The notes below the pieces were generated by a model. The model saw only the letters and a list, made by a program, of their open reading frames with translations, was not told the origin of the DNA and made no database searches. From Onchidella celtica (taxonomy: Eukaryota; Mollusca; Gastropoda; Systellommatophora; Onchidiidae): a stretch of DNA of 64,000 nucleotides. The stretch lies in assembly GCA_963931925.1 (NCBI GenBank), contig OZ007569.1, positions 4,877,507-4,941,506 of the forward strand, written 5' to 3'. Below, piece by piece: positions 22,197 through 34,000 of the stretch (the stretch's first letter is position 1; every line of letters starts with the position of its first letter). The position numbers and the translations under genes were made by a program.

Positions 22197-23407
22197 CAGT
22201 ACTGGTTATTTACGTCTCTAACTACAGCAGATGGTTGTGTAGATAGTAAAATTTTCGTTGTGCGACCAGTTTGACCCCGAATGTTTTGCATCCTTGCGTC
22301 GGAGTCATCAACATAACGTTACAGTTGGGAAAACACAAAACATGCCAAGTAGAATAACATTGCTCTTTGCCATGCTTGGTAACTGGCTAGTTAGCCGCCA
22401 GTCGGACCACGGAAATGGCATTACCGGACTGCCGGTTTATGCAAGGCATGAACATTTGAACCTCCTTAACGGCCAACGAACCTGTGGCACGGCGGAGGGT
22501 AACCTCCCGGGGAAGCCAATACAGGAACCAGCGATAGTTCAACAATCGCTGACCTGGCCTAGATACGGCCTTAAGAGGGTGGCCAGTGCATTTTTACCCC
22601 CAGCTCGTCCTTGCTTAACCGTATAAAAGGTAGTAAGCAGAAAAGATACATTTTTCACGTGTGTCAGTTCTGTTAAATGTGAAAGGAAATACGTTTAACT
22701 GACGACGTATTGAAATGGCATGCTATCATGAAGAGATCAATGTATAAGATCGGCTGAACACAATTGTTAATTAGATCACAAGCAACGCAACGGCTAATAT
22801 TGTAAGATTATAGTTAAGAACAATGGTGATAAAATACTCGCAGATAAAACTAAGTTGCCCTGTCTTTGAAGAGTGACAAGTAGAGTTGAATCTGAATTTG
22901 GATTTTGCAGCCCGTCAGCTCCTGCGCGTTTTTTTTCCCGGTGAGATCCCAGTGTCCAAAAGTAAGAACGTGTATGGTTTGGAACATATCTAGCTCTGTA
23001 ACTGGAAATATATGCCTTTGGGGAGTTACGGCGGACCTAGAATGATCGGGAGACCTCACAAAAAGGACTTGAATTGTCTACCTGTAGTTCCAGGGGCATT
23101 AGTTTCCTGGCACAGCGTAACTTATCAGTGGTGAGTTCTCTGTCCGTTCGTTCGCTACAGATTTGGATCTAGTGCTAGGTACGTACAGAGTTCATTGACG
23201 TCGGTGAACTGGCTTCTGGCAGCTGGTAAACAGTGGCAGATGAATGGAATAGTCCGCGAAAACACATTGTGTGTATTACTCGCCAGTCTGTGTTACTTGA
23301 AGCGTTTAGATCAGGGGTCTTCAAGTCTTCAAACTTTTCTTGAGCCAAGACTGGGAAATAGAGTAGTCTCTGCATAATTTGCACGAGATTTGCACGAATG
23401 TGACTGA

Positions 23408-23709
23408 ATAGACCCTTTTCACTTCCGCGTTACGGTTGTTTGCGGGGAGCCGCACGGCTTCGAAAAGCACCGTGTAGGGCAAAAACCTCCACTTGCCTTA
23501 GTGATGGCATCTGAATATGTGCGCAGTCTAAGCAAAGATGCATTTTTTGCCAGAACCAGCACGTAACGGGTCTGTACAGTTGGATGCCCAACAAGAAGAT
23601 GGCATCGTTCGACAGTTGACCACCGCTCTCTGCCCTACAAGTGGAGCACGCCGCCATTTTGTTTGCAAATCACGTGATATGGAGGACGGTAAATGAAAAG
23701 GATCTATAG
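23408..23709. mobile_element. MITE with imperfect ~20-bp terminal inverted repeats
   Basis: The left end ATAGACCCTTTTCACTTCCG and the reverse complement of the right end (CTATAGATCCTTTTCATTTACCG, trimmed) agree at about 17 of 20 positions. The 302-bp interior is GC-richer than its surroundings. On the minus strand an ATG at 23605 opens a short peptide, MPSSCWASNC, followed by GSGKKC and a stop. This resembles the zinc-binding start of a THAP domain, as found in P-element and Kolobok-type transposases. The most likely reading is a non-autonomous derivative that kept the 5' coding start of such an element. No clear target-site duplication was found, so superfamily assignment is tentative. Confidence 0.6.
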
Positions 23710-24613
23710 GGAGATTCAACACTACAAGAGCAGAGAGCGACATCTGTTTTGGAAGCTGTTGTTTCAATACGTTCATGTAAACTTTGCAGGAAACTAGTGT
23801 GACGTGACATAAAAAGTATTGTTTTCCCAGAAGACTCACACGAAAGGCTCTTGATTGTTTTCTATTTCACACCATCGAGACAGCGTGTCTACCCAACCAA
23901 CAGCTCACGTAGCTCTGTGCCAATCTGTCGGGTCTCTGTGTTGTTATAGTAGAGCGACACCTGCAGCAAAAACATAATCACTGAAAATGAAGAAGGAGGG
24001 AAGAAGTGGCTTTCACAAGGCAGCAAAACAATTGGAATTTCTCATCTTTTTTTCTTTTTCTTAGGAAAGTTTAAAAAAAGATAATAATAATTATTGCGCA
24101 ATGTGGACAGGAGGCGTAAAAAGAAATGGTGGAATCCGCGTCGTTCTTTTATTTTTTTAAAGGATGTTTACATGTGGGGCAGGTAATTAATTATCCATGC
24201 TATAATTATGCCAACAGGGAGATGGTATTTGGGACTGTATATTTATTATATTTATATAGTTTGTTTGATTTTGTTTCTTTAGGCGCATGTTTTTCTCCCG
24301 AGCGCTCCCAGAAAAAGATGTGACCAGAAAAAAAATAATTTGTTTCGCTCTTAAACTATCAGTGTCAGCTTTTGTGTGTGAGATGTCTGTGGAATATTAC
24401 TTGGGCTCAGTGTAATTTTCCCCAACGTCACCTTTATTATGCAATTTTTTTTTAAAAAGGGAAAGAAAAAACAGGATCATGATCGCATTTCACGTGTGAT
24501 TGTTCGGTGGTCAGTGGACACAGGACCGAGAACAGAAGTCCATGACTGTCTTTGTCGCCATTTCCGTTGTTTGGAAAGCACTCTCCTGCCAGTGAGTGTC
24601 ACCTCCAACGTTC

Positions 24614-24644
<31 letters not shown>

Positions 24645-25614
24645 ACTCTGTCCCTCTCTCTTCTTCCTGTCTCATTGCCTCCCTGAGTCAGAGAGAAGAT
24701 CATCATGTGCCGTCTGAAGAGACACCCGTGTCAACAGCTCTGTTGAACTAAACAACCACTAACTTTCATCCCCAGACAGTAATCAAGTGGTCAGTATCGA
24801 ACTTTTCGTCTCTGTGCTACTTTTTTCCCCCAACTTTTTTGTTACTTTTTCTTTCGTCTTTCCCTGTGTCTTTCATGTCCTGCCTGACTCATCCCGCCCA
24901 CTCCAGAAACTTCTGGGACACGCCGAGCCGTGTGTGATTTTGTCTGTCCCGTTCGACACTGTTTATATACGTCATCAGATTCTGTGCTCTCGTAGAGTTG
25001 CATGTCGTCATTCCCCCTACCTCCCTTCCAAATCCTTCCCTACATTACGACAGTTTCATCTTCCTGGGATACCTCTCTACCTCAAACCCACTCCCTCCCC
25101 ACGACCCTTGCTTGAGGTTTATAACTTTAGTTCCACATTATAGTCAATCTGCCATCTCATATGATGGGGGTTCCATCGGGTTCATAATATCTTTGTTGTG
25201 TGCTCCCACTTTCTCTTCAGCGCTTGGCGAGAAATGAAAGCTGGTTGTTATGCTGAAAACTGGGAGAAACCCCTTCTTCTTTTTTTTTCAACCCCCCCCC
25301 CCCCGCTTCAGAAATGACGTGATTTTACACAACAATAACAACAATAAAAAAAAACTTCAGTTCCACCCCCCCCCCCCTCCCTGGTAGTTGAGAAAGCCAG
25401 AGAGACATGGACGACCGGACACTGGTGTGTTTGAGTCCCAGGTGGGAGGGAAAGTGTCGTGTCTCCTGGGTTGACCTGCGGGACGAGAACATTACCTGCT
25501 ATTTACAAATCGTGCCCAGTCTAGAACAGATTAGAAGAAAAGCTTCATTGTTCCAGTTTGTTTACTGATCGGTTGGCAGAGGCTGTTTGGGTAGGGGAGG
25601 GTATTCGTTCGTAG
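23710..25614. other. Intron stretch without recognised gene
   Basis: Pyrimidine-rich in the second half, with a CT run at 24620-24644 and C runs near 25291-25304 and 25365-25377. Open frames at 24787-25143 are Ser/Pro/Phe-rich shadows of this composition. Confidence 0.55.
24620..24644. repeat. (CT)n microsatellite
   Basis: About twelve CT units within a longer pyrimidine-rich block. Confidence 0.9.
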
Positions 25615-25935
<321 letters not shown>

Positions 25936-25955
25936 GTCTGTCTGTCTGTCTGTTT

Positions 25956-26114
25956 ATGTCAGCCTCAGCTGACTGTGAATTAGGTGACATGAACTTTTGT
26001 CGACCACCGCTTCCCCTTTCTGCACTCCAGTATTGGTCCGTTCCCGCAAGCTCTTGTCGTTATGCTGATCTGGCAAGTTACTCATCAGCTGTGATCTCCT
26101 GAAGGAAGTGTACT
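25956..26114 (+). repeat. Duplicated 158-bp block, copy 2
   Basis: Second copy of 25778-25935, 178 bases downstream. It is preceded by only about five CTGT units, whereas copy 1 follows about 40 units. Neither copy has a convincing open frame, so the block is non-coding. Confidence 0.93.
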
Positions 26115-26405
26115 ATAAAATACCTCAAGTCTAGGATAATACGCGACTGTAAGGTATTAATGCTGTCAGCTCTATCTATCTACCATGGATTTCCTCGTCG
26201 TACACTTCATGACCGAGGGGACATTCCTGGAAAGTAATGGACACATCCGCAGCTTCGGGGGTTGGAATGAGGGGACGGACTGATGTGGTAAAGGAAATCC
26301 TGGTTTGACGACTGCATAAGATGAGATGAGATAAGATGTAACTTTATTATCCTGTTGCCAGGAACTTTGTTGTTCAGTAGTGGTACAATTGTAAATACAA
26401 CATCT

Positions 26406-26561
26406 AAGACCTACAGTGGCCGTATGCATTATCAATGCGTAAACTAAAGTAAATACGTTGACTGGTGTTAACGCAAGAAATGAATACAATTTCTCGTGTT
26501 AACACCAGTCAACGTATTTACTTTAGTTCACGCATTGATTATGCATACGGCCACAGGTCTT
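26406..26561. repeat. Long near-palindrome, ~75-bp arms, 7-base loop
   Basis: The left arm 26406-26481 and right arm 26489-26561 are reverse complements with only a few mismatches. For example GTTGACTGGTGTTAAC on the left mirrors GTTAACACCAGTCAAC on the right. The spacer is about seven bases (26482-26488). Transcribed as intron RNA it would form a long hairpin. It may be a foldback element or an inverted duplication. No coding content. Confidence 0.93.
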
Positions 26562-27689
26562 TAACGCATACCACACACACGTACATTGCTCACACAACAT
26601 TACCAGCAAGTAAGAACATTACTCACACACATACACGTTGTCAGAACTATCCATTAGGAAAACTGACAACAGCACACTATATATTTTTCAGGAAACTCCA
26701 CTACTTCGAATTGCCGATGGCAAAAAAGATCGTCTATAGCGCTCTCTGTTTGTTTTTACATACATGTACAGTATTCCTCCACTTCTGTGGGATCGGACTA
26801 TCTGGTAGAACAAGGGGTGGGAGCAGTCTTTTAGAATTGATTTTAGTTTGTGTTCGCACGAATGCACAAATAACTCATCAAAGTTCACGTATTCACTGTT
26901 AGTTCATGACAGTTGGAGCCTCATACACAGACACAGGAATGAACTTTGAACAATTATTTTGCGCCGTGCGAAATTATGAAAACGGCTAGGGCAATTCAGG
27001 CAACAGTCCAGAATGCAATGAATTCCGGACTGAAACTGAAACATGTTTTCAAAGCAAGTTATTCAGGTTTATGGAAGGTGCACGCGGCGAGGAGAGCGGC
27101 ATTTTGAAAGGCGCTAATGTTAACGATATTCATCCAGGCGAGACAATAATTCTGTACATTTTTTTTTTCTGCTTTTAATTCTCGGTGTAAAATAAAGTTC
27201 AACTCATGCAGTATTCCAAGTATCAATTTCATGGATTCCATCACTATTATAAGAGTCTCGTATAGGTTTGTCATATCCATTTGAAGACGCTAAAAGGTCA
27301 TAAGTGCATACGCCCTCCCCCTCCCTTTAAAAAAAAAAATACACATATAATGTTCCCAATGTAGCTCGGGTGTAGATTTGCCGTGGAACGATAGCATGAC
27401 AAAGTAATCTCAGATCCTCAGGGAGTTTCATGTTTCTATTGTGATCTGATGATGGTCAACCTAAGTAAGATGTCCAGTAGCCTGTGGGGGAAGCTTGACC
27501 ACAAGACCGGCCAGGTTCGTGACGTACGAATCAGCTGACATTGTCCTGATAACATCAACAGTCTAAATGTACGGCTGTCTGTGTGCGTCAGTCGACTTCT
27601 CTGTCACTTAATTTTTGTCTTTCCTGGCGTCTTTATAGCCACGGCGGCTTCATCATTAACAATACCTTGGGTCATTTGTCTCTCGGAAT

Positions 27690-27762
27690 CTCTCTCTCTC
27701 TCTCTGTCTCTCTTTCTCTCTCTCTCTGTGTCTCTCCCCCCCCCCTCTCTCTCTCTCTCTCT
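27690..27762. repeat. Interrupted (CT)n repeat
   Basis: CT dinucleotides with GTCT and poly-C interruptions. Confidence 0.9.
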
Positions 27763-28699
27763 CTATCCACACACGTACTCGCACCAAAAATAACTTGTGG
27801 AGCTGTCTCACCCAAACGATGAACAAGAGTGTGTTTCAGACTAACTTCCTCAACAAAATGCTATGTCTGTATAAAGATACCTATGGGAAAGTGAAACAAA
27901 TTGTAATTGATGGCACTTGATACAAATTAATGATTCTGAGGAGGGGCATGTGCAGCATTTTGTACCAGGAAGTGTATTATTCACTGTTTGGGGGCCATGC
28001 CCAGTGTGGAGACACGCCCTTTTTTGTTACAGTGGGCCTAACGCTACCAAATTGTTTGACAACTGGCAGTTCACTTGTGAATGAAAATGCTCTGTCTTGC
28101 TGTGCTGCTGGTTGTGACAGCACAAGATGCAGGAAATTTGAAAGGAACGCTGTCACATTTGAGCAAATTGTCCATGGCAGATACGTGGATCAAATTACCA
28201 TCCAGATTTCTTTCTCTGTCTCTTTTTTCTCCGTCTTTCCTTCTCGTTCTTTCTGTGCATATAATGTCAATCTGTCTGTACATATGCAATGTGGGACAGA
28301 AATTGAAGATGCCAACACAATAAACACCTACCGGGTCAGACTGATGTTGATACTGAGGTATAACACCCCATCCTCCCGGTCACGAGCCATATGGTGATCA
28401 GCTGATGCCGGCCGGATACTTGTGTGATTGAACCTGTCATGTAAAGTTAGGTTTGGCTGACCACATCTTCAGATCTATGTATCGGGCCCTGTGATGCAAA
28501 TCTCCACTGAGCCTTTTCGTTTGTCCATCTCTGGTCGGCGCGTACCCCAGTCCCCTTGCCATTCGGCGCCCACGGCGATTTCGTGCTCTATTTAGATGTC
28601 TTTACATCCATGTCTCGCGATATTCCCGATAGCGATGATAGTGGATTTCCTAAATTTATTTATAGAAATATAATTATGGTTCATTTTCGCTTATAAGGC

Positions 28700-28719
28700 A
28701 CTATCTACCTATCTATCTG

Positions 28720-28799
<80 letters not shown>

Positions 28800-28807
28800 T
28801 TATCTAT

Positions 28808-28845
<38 letters not shown>

Positions 28846-28872
28846 GCCTGTCTGTCTGTCTGTCTGTCCGTC
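28700..28872. repeat. (CTAT)n then (CTGT)n microsatellite
   Basis: About 35 CTAT units with occasional TTAT variants, ending in CTGC/CTGT units. Confidence 0.95.
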
Positions 28873-30150
28873 TCTCTTTCTCAAACACACACTCACAGAC
28901 ACGCATGCGCACGCACCCACACACATTTCATTTGTAACTTGTAGAACCTCTCACAACGTCATTTCTCTAGCTAGTTTAAGGGCGCGGCCTGGCAATTTGG
29001 ATGAAAAATCTTATTCAGAGTTGACGGCACAAAATTCCCCCTGACAACCCGAAACTCCCGGTCTGTCTGTGGCCAAAGCTGAGATGGGCTGGATCATTCC
29101 ATGAAAGGGAATCTGGCTGACGACAGCAATTCAAGACGTTCTGATGGAACAAATTTCATAACTGTCCTCATTTTGAAAAAAACATTCACGAAACTTTTTA
29201 CTTCATTTTGATTGGTTCTTCCGTGATAGTTCTCCTCGACGGGGGAATATTTTATCAATTATGTATAATTATGTTTTGTGCTAAGCTGGAACGAACGTGT
29301 AAATATGAATTTCAGTATTGTTTTTATCCTTTCAGTCATTTTATCTGTACTGAATTAGAGAGACAGGTGTAATATCCACTATTGTGGCAGTTGTCTTGTC
29401 ATCCGTCTTTTCAGTTTGATTTTTCTTTTAACCGAAAAGGATTTACGTCATTCTCAAGTTGTGTAAGTTGTGTCTTTACGTAAAGATAGGAATCCGCCGG
29501 CACCACGGTCATTGACATAGTTCTCTGACGCTGAAGATCTGTACGTTTCCTTCAGTGCCTGGTCCTGTATGTTTGCCGGTGGAGGTCCCACCCAAGCTAA
29601 TGATCGATCCAGCTTCATTCCTCCTGTCCAGGGTTGGCAGGGGACAAATCTGGGATCAATCGCGGTTTGAAATTGCGTCCAGATCAATGGCCGAATGGTT
29701 GGGTCAGCTCCGGAGCTGCGACTCCAACTTGCCAGCTCGGCAAATTGAGTGGAGAAGGGAATGAGCTTTAGCACGGGGGGGGGGGGGGGTGCAGAGCGCA
29801 ACATTCCCACGGGCGACAGGATACCAAATATACACGTCCACACTGACACAAGCTCACGCACACACATACCCTTTCTCGGGGTGTTTCATAATGTATCTCT
29901 CTTTTCCTCATTGAATTCAAGGCACGGCAGAAATCCGTAGGACGTTGAGATGGTTTGTTTAACTACGAGTTTTCTTCCCCCATTTTCTTAGTTCAAATAA
30001 AATACTATAATTAATATTGCTATGGCAAAAAAAAAAAACCAGACATACGTTAATGTACAAAATAATGAATTTGCCCATTCTTCGGCAAGCGACTCTGAAA
30101 ATAAAGGCGGGATCAGCTTCATCACTGAATTTTTAAATTTACAACCTGAG

Positions 30151-31022
30151 TGTCACGAGTGGAGTGAGTGCAATTAAGGGGATTGCTACAGAGCGGGTGT
30201 AGAGTAAGAAGGGCTCACAGTAGACAGCAAGTTAAGCGTGCTGTTGTGAGTAGTGGGGGGGGGTCTGAAGGAGGCGAAAGCGCTGTATAGCTATCACTGC
30301 AAGTTAGAAGGTCCGACGGAGCGGACCTGTGAATAAGAGCCCAGCGGGCGGACATAAGTGAAAGCAGTCGGGAGACGGATGAGTGTTGTTCCAGTAATGA
30401 CTGGTGTCGGGGACGGGCCGCAGAGCCACCTCGATGAGCACAGGGGATAGGCCAGCATAGGGCCGGAGGCCGCACATAGGCCAGAAGTGAGGCTGTCAGT
30501 GCAGGACAGTAGAGGCACATAAAGTCGTGGCAGTCAGGCCACGGACAGGGACGTAGATATGAGAGTGAATGAGATACTATATTGTTGCCATGTTGATAGG
30601 CTAGTGAACTGATACTATGTTGTTGCCATGTTGATGGCTATGGAAATAATAACGTGTTATTGCCCTGCTGAGGTGCTAGGGGAGTGCTAAGGTGTATGAC
30701 AATAGGGAGGGGATATTGCGAGACTGCGGTGCCAGTAAATTATTAATGTGCTATTAAGACCCTGAGGGGAGAGGCTGAGGCCGAAGTGCCTTTAGGAGTA
30801 ACTACCGGATTGTGGATCCGAGGGAGAGTGTGTGTGAGAGTAAGGCCGTTGTACGGCAGTTCATTTCAATAATATAATGTATGTAATTGCGCTATTATAT
30901 GTATAATTATGTTTAATAAATGTGTGAGTCTGATGGGTTGTTTTGTTAAGTGTTAAACTTGTTTGTTCGTGATTGTCGTCCTGTCATAAACTATTACATC
31001 TCCCAGTCTGGGATTTGTGACA
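30151..31022 (+). mobile_element. Solo LTR of an LTR retrotransposon
   Basis: An 872-bp block starting TGTCACGAGTGG and ending TTTGTGACA, so the termini are TGTCAC...GTGACA. It is flanked by an exact 5-bp direct repeat, CTGAG (30146-30150 and 31023-31027). A polyadenylation signal AATAAA lies at 30915-30920, followed by a GT-rich stretch and about 100 bases to the end, as expected for the R/U5 part of a plus-oriented LTR. No primer-binding site, polypurine tract or gag/pol frame adjoins it, so the element was probably reduced to one LTR by LTR-LTR recombination. The termini and 5-bp duplication fit the Ty3/gypsy-like group, but Bel/Pao or copia cannot be excluded. Within it the repeated phrase TTGTTGCCATGTTGAT occurs twice (about 30582-30645). 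Confidence 0.75.
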
Positions 31023-31027
31023 CTGAG

Positions 31028-34000
31028 TACAAAAAAATTAATGTGTGCCCGTCCTTTCCTGAAAATAAAACCGTGCCATCAGTATAGCATATTTTTTTTG
31101 TTTAGACTTCCAAGTTCAATACTTTGAAATACAAACAGGTTATTGGAATTGAGTACTAGAACGACGCGGTTGCCATACCAACGCTTCCTGAAAGAAGCCA
31201 TTGGTAGTTCGTTCTGAATGCAGTGGACGCAAAATCGAAGTGAGTACTGCTCTGAACGCGGACTGGAAAGTAGGAAAGCTGAACTAGGCATTGACGGAAT
31301 ATCACAAAGGCTTTGGTGCCCAGTAATTTATTATTGATGTTTGCTTTCATTTGTCAGCGTTAATGTTGTTCTTTCATTCTTTAACTAACAATGCCATTAG
31401 CAAGTTTTTTGAGACGCACAGAAGTGAAGCTGGATCTCTGTATTCCTCCTGGCTGTTGAACCCCTGCCTTAGAAACATCTGAATGTATTGTCTGACGAGG
31501 GCCGGTGCAGGAGTGGTCAGATTAGTGGAACAGACTCTAAGTATCAGTTTGCACAATTCCATATTACAGGTCTTCTCTGGAGTAATGTCGATGTGTCCTC
31601 AAAGAAGTCAGTTTGAATGGAGTGCTAGGATTAAAACTCAATTGCAACTTACCTTAAACGTCAAGTGGGCTATTTCACATTGGTAGGAAATTACGTAGAT
31701 GATCAAACGTTTATTTTATAGCGGCAAACAGCCAGTTGGGCATTGAAACATGCCGTGACAATAGCTGTGTTCGTATATGCATGAAACAAAGAGGAGATAT
31801 GGAAGACAACAGGTGGCTGTATCCGGCATTTCGGCATGTCGCATTCATGACGTAACGTGCGCCAGGTGGTCGACCTGTTCTACAGTGCTAATGAATTACA
31901 TTCTGTTGGATGGGCGTCAGCTGCAGCCTCGGGCATTGCATGGATGCTGTTTTATATTTAAAATGTATACTGGAGGGAGGGAGGCCGTTCTTGTCACCAA
32001 AACTTCATGCAGTTTGGCTAACTCTTGTTGAGATAGATAGATCGCCATCTCATTATCTGTCAGATGGTTTTGATTTGAACTTTGTAAGGATGAGATCTCA
32101 CGCCGTGTCTGATCTTTGAAGTTTCGGTTTCTGTGAGAGAACTTTTTATAATGGAGGGAAACTAAATTTAAAAACGGAAGTGTTTAGCGAGTCTAGAGCT
32201 AGAATCTTGGTCTCCCTAGCCGCCTCTTCCTTAAAATAAAAAAAAAGTAAAATAAAAGGCGGCAGTGATTGAGGGGCGGGGGGGGGGGCACTAGACAAAC
32301 AGAAAGCCTGAATCGGGCTGTAGAGAAAGACAAGGGGAGGGCAAACTTGACTGGATGTAATACAGGTTTGGAGTATGGGGCGATGGCTATTTGAGAGAAT
32401 TTCAGTAATGTGAAAAAGCTCATCTGAAGCAGTTGGCGCAATTTACCGCTGGGGCAATTTACGGTTTTGTCGCCTCTTCCATCTCAGCCTCCAGTGACCA
32501 ACAAGATCATCTCGACACTAAAGACATCGATACGCCCCCCAGGACTTCAGAAGAGAGATAAGTTCAATCAATAAAGTGAATATTGTTCGCGGGGTCTCGC
32601 CCTTGAAATCCTGCGTGGCTGCCATAAATGTGCGCTGAGTGGCTTTTGGGTCCTTGGAGGGTACTTCTGAGCGTTGATTGTGAAATTTTGGGGGATCTGT
32701 GAAGCATCTGATCACTGTAACTGTGCCGGCTAGAAGGCATTGACTGTTTCTGCGGTACATAGGAAAATGTCAAACATCTAGCTCATGAATGATGGACGTC
32801 TTTTTCTCTCGTGATGAGTGGTCTAGATCTCACAGAAGCCGTACTTAATCTGCTGGAAAAGCACTGTGGCTTTATGTATCCTTAAGCCTTATTTATTTTT
32901 GTGCTCACCAAACACATAATGATTGCCTGGATAGCCATTGGCAGTGGTAGGGGAAGAAATGCAAGCTGGGGGTATCAATTGGTCCAGGCAGCCGTGAAGA
33001 CCACCCCCCCCCCCCCCCCAATTTTTCAAAATTCCAAATTCGGGCCAGCTAATGCGTTTGTTGTTGTTGTTTTCAAATTATTCAGAATTAGAGCCTGCTA
33101 AATTCCTTTTTTCCAGCGTGACGGTCGGGTGCCTGTGGCGACCTGGCGTTGGACTGGGAAGTAAATACGAGTACCGAGCCAAAGACTTGTATGTGGACAG
33201 AACTATATTGAATTACACTCAATTTACGTACATTGATTCCTTCCCTATGTACTCAGCCCGGGTAATCAATTTGAACAAGTGCTTAGTGAAAGAATCGATC
33301 TAGCCTGTACTTCTGGATTCGGAGAGAATCATTTGCTTTGATCTGGGACTCCTCAGGTGTTTTTTTTTTTTTTTTAACTGAAGGCAGCTCTTGGTAAACA
33401 TTGAAGACAACAAGACAGTGTGAGTGGTGAAACCCGCGCAATCGCTGTGTTGAAACGTTCTAATTACTGACCCATGTTGAGTGCTGCCAGAGCTACGGGG
33501 CCCTTTATCAAGATATCAGTGTGGTAGGCCTGTTGTACTGTATTAAGAGTGGAAGAGGACAAGATAGGCGATCTGACGCAGGACTTAAAGCCGGATGTGA
33601 GTTCGTGAAGAAAGATGTTAGGTAGACGGTGTCATGAAATAACGACTTTGATCAGCCACACAATTCAGTGTTTAAATGTAAACCTAACAAACATCCAAGG
33701 TCATTACCACAGTAGGGCAGGGGTGAAAACTTATTCAACTGACAGTTTTTTGTCTATATTTCCCCTGTCATCAGTTCAACTTGCTGAAATTGCGTTTATG
33801 ACAGGAAAAGGCATTGTAAGGGGGCAGAGCGGTTTGGGTGTCCTTTGATTGAAGTGTGAAAGTGAATAGGGATCCCGTCCTGTAACCATAATCGTCTTAC
33901 CGCAATGTATTTCCTCCTAATGTATTCACGGTGTATATTTACTTTGTAGCTGTGAAGATTTCCCATTGTTTTAAAAAGAGTAATGAATTTCGCTCTCCCG

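Larger units (their letters stand above)
19291..23407. other. Intron stretch without recognised gene
   Basis: No gene seen. It contains a GA run (20041-20074), a perfect two-copy 17-bp tandem repeat (20155-20171 and 20172-20188), a G run near 20980-20993, a GATA-type array (22039-22196) and a possible hAT-like terminus near 23311 (see findings). A 122-codon open frame at 22258-22626 has no recognisable motif. Confidence 0.6.
26562..30145. other. Intron stretch without recognised gene
   Basis: Simple repeats at 27690-27762 (CT) and 28700-28872 (CTAT then CTGT) and a G run near 29776-29790. The longest frames (27930-28397, 155 codons; 29454-29867 minus, 137 codons) overlap other frames, lack recognisable domains and are considered chance. 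Confidence 0.55.

Noticed and set aside
22258-22626. 122-codon frame on the plus strand
   Set aside because: No domain, no family resemblance and no splice signals; length is within what chance gives in 64 kb.
28081-28323. 80-codon frame starting MKMLCLAVLLVVTAQDAG, like a secretory signal peptide
   Set aside because: It overlaps a 155-codon frame in another phase, its downstream part is pyrimidine-tract-derived Leu/Ser/Phe, no splice or promoter context was evident, and there is no homology I recognise.
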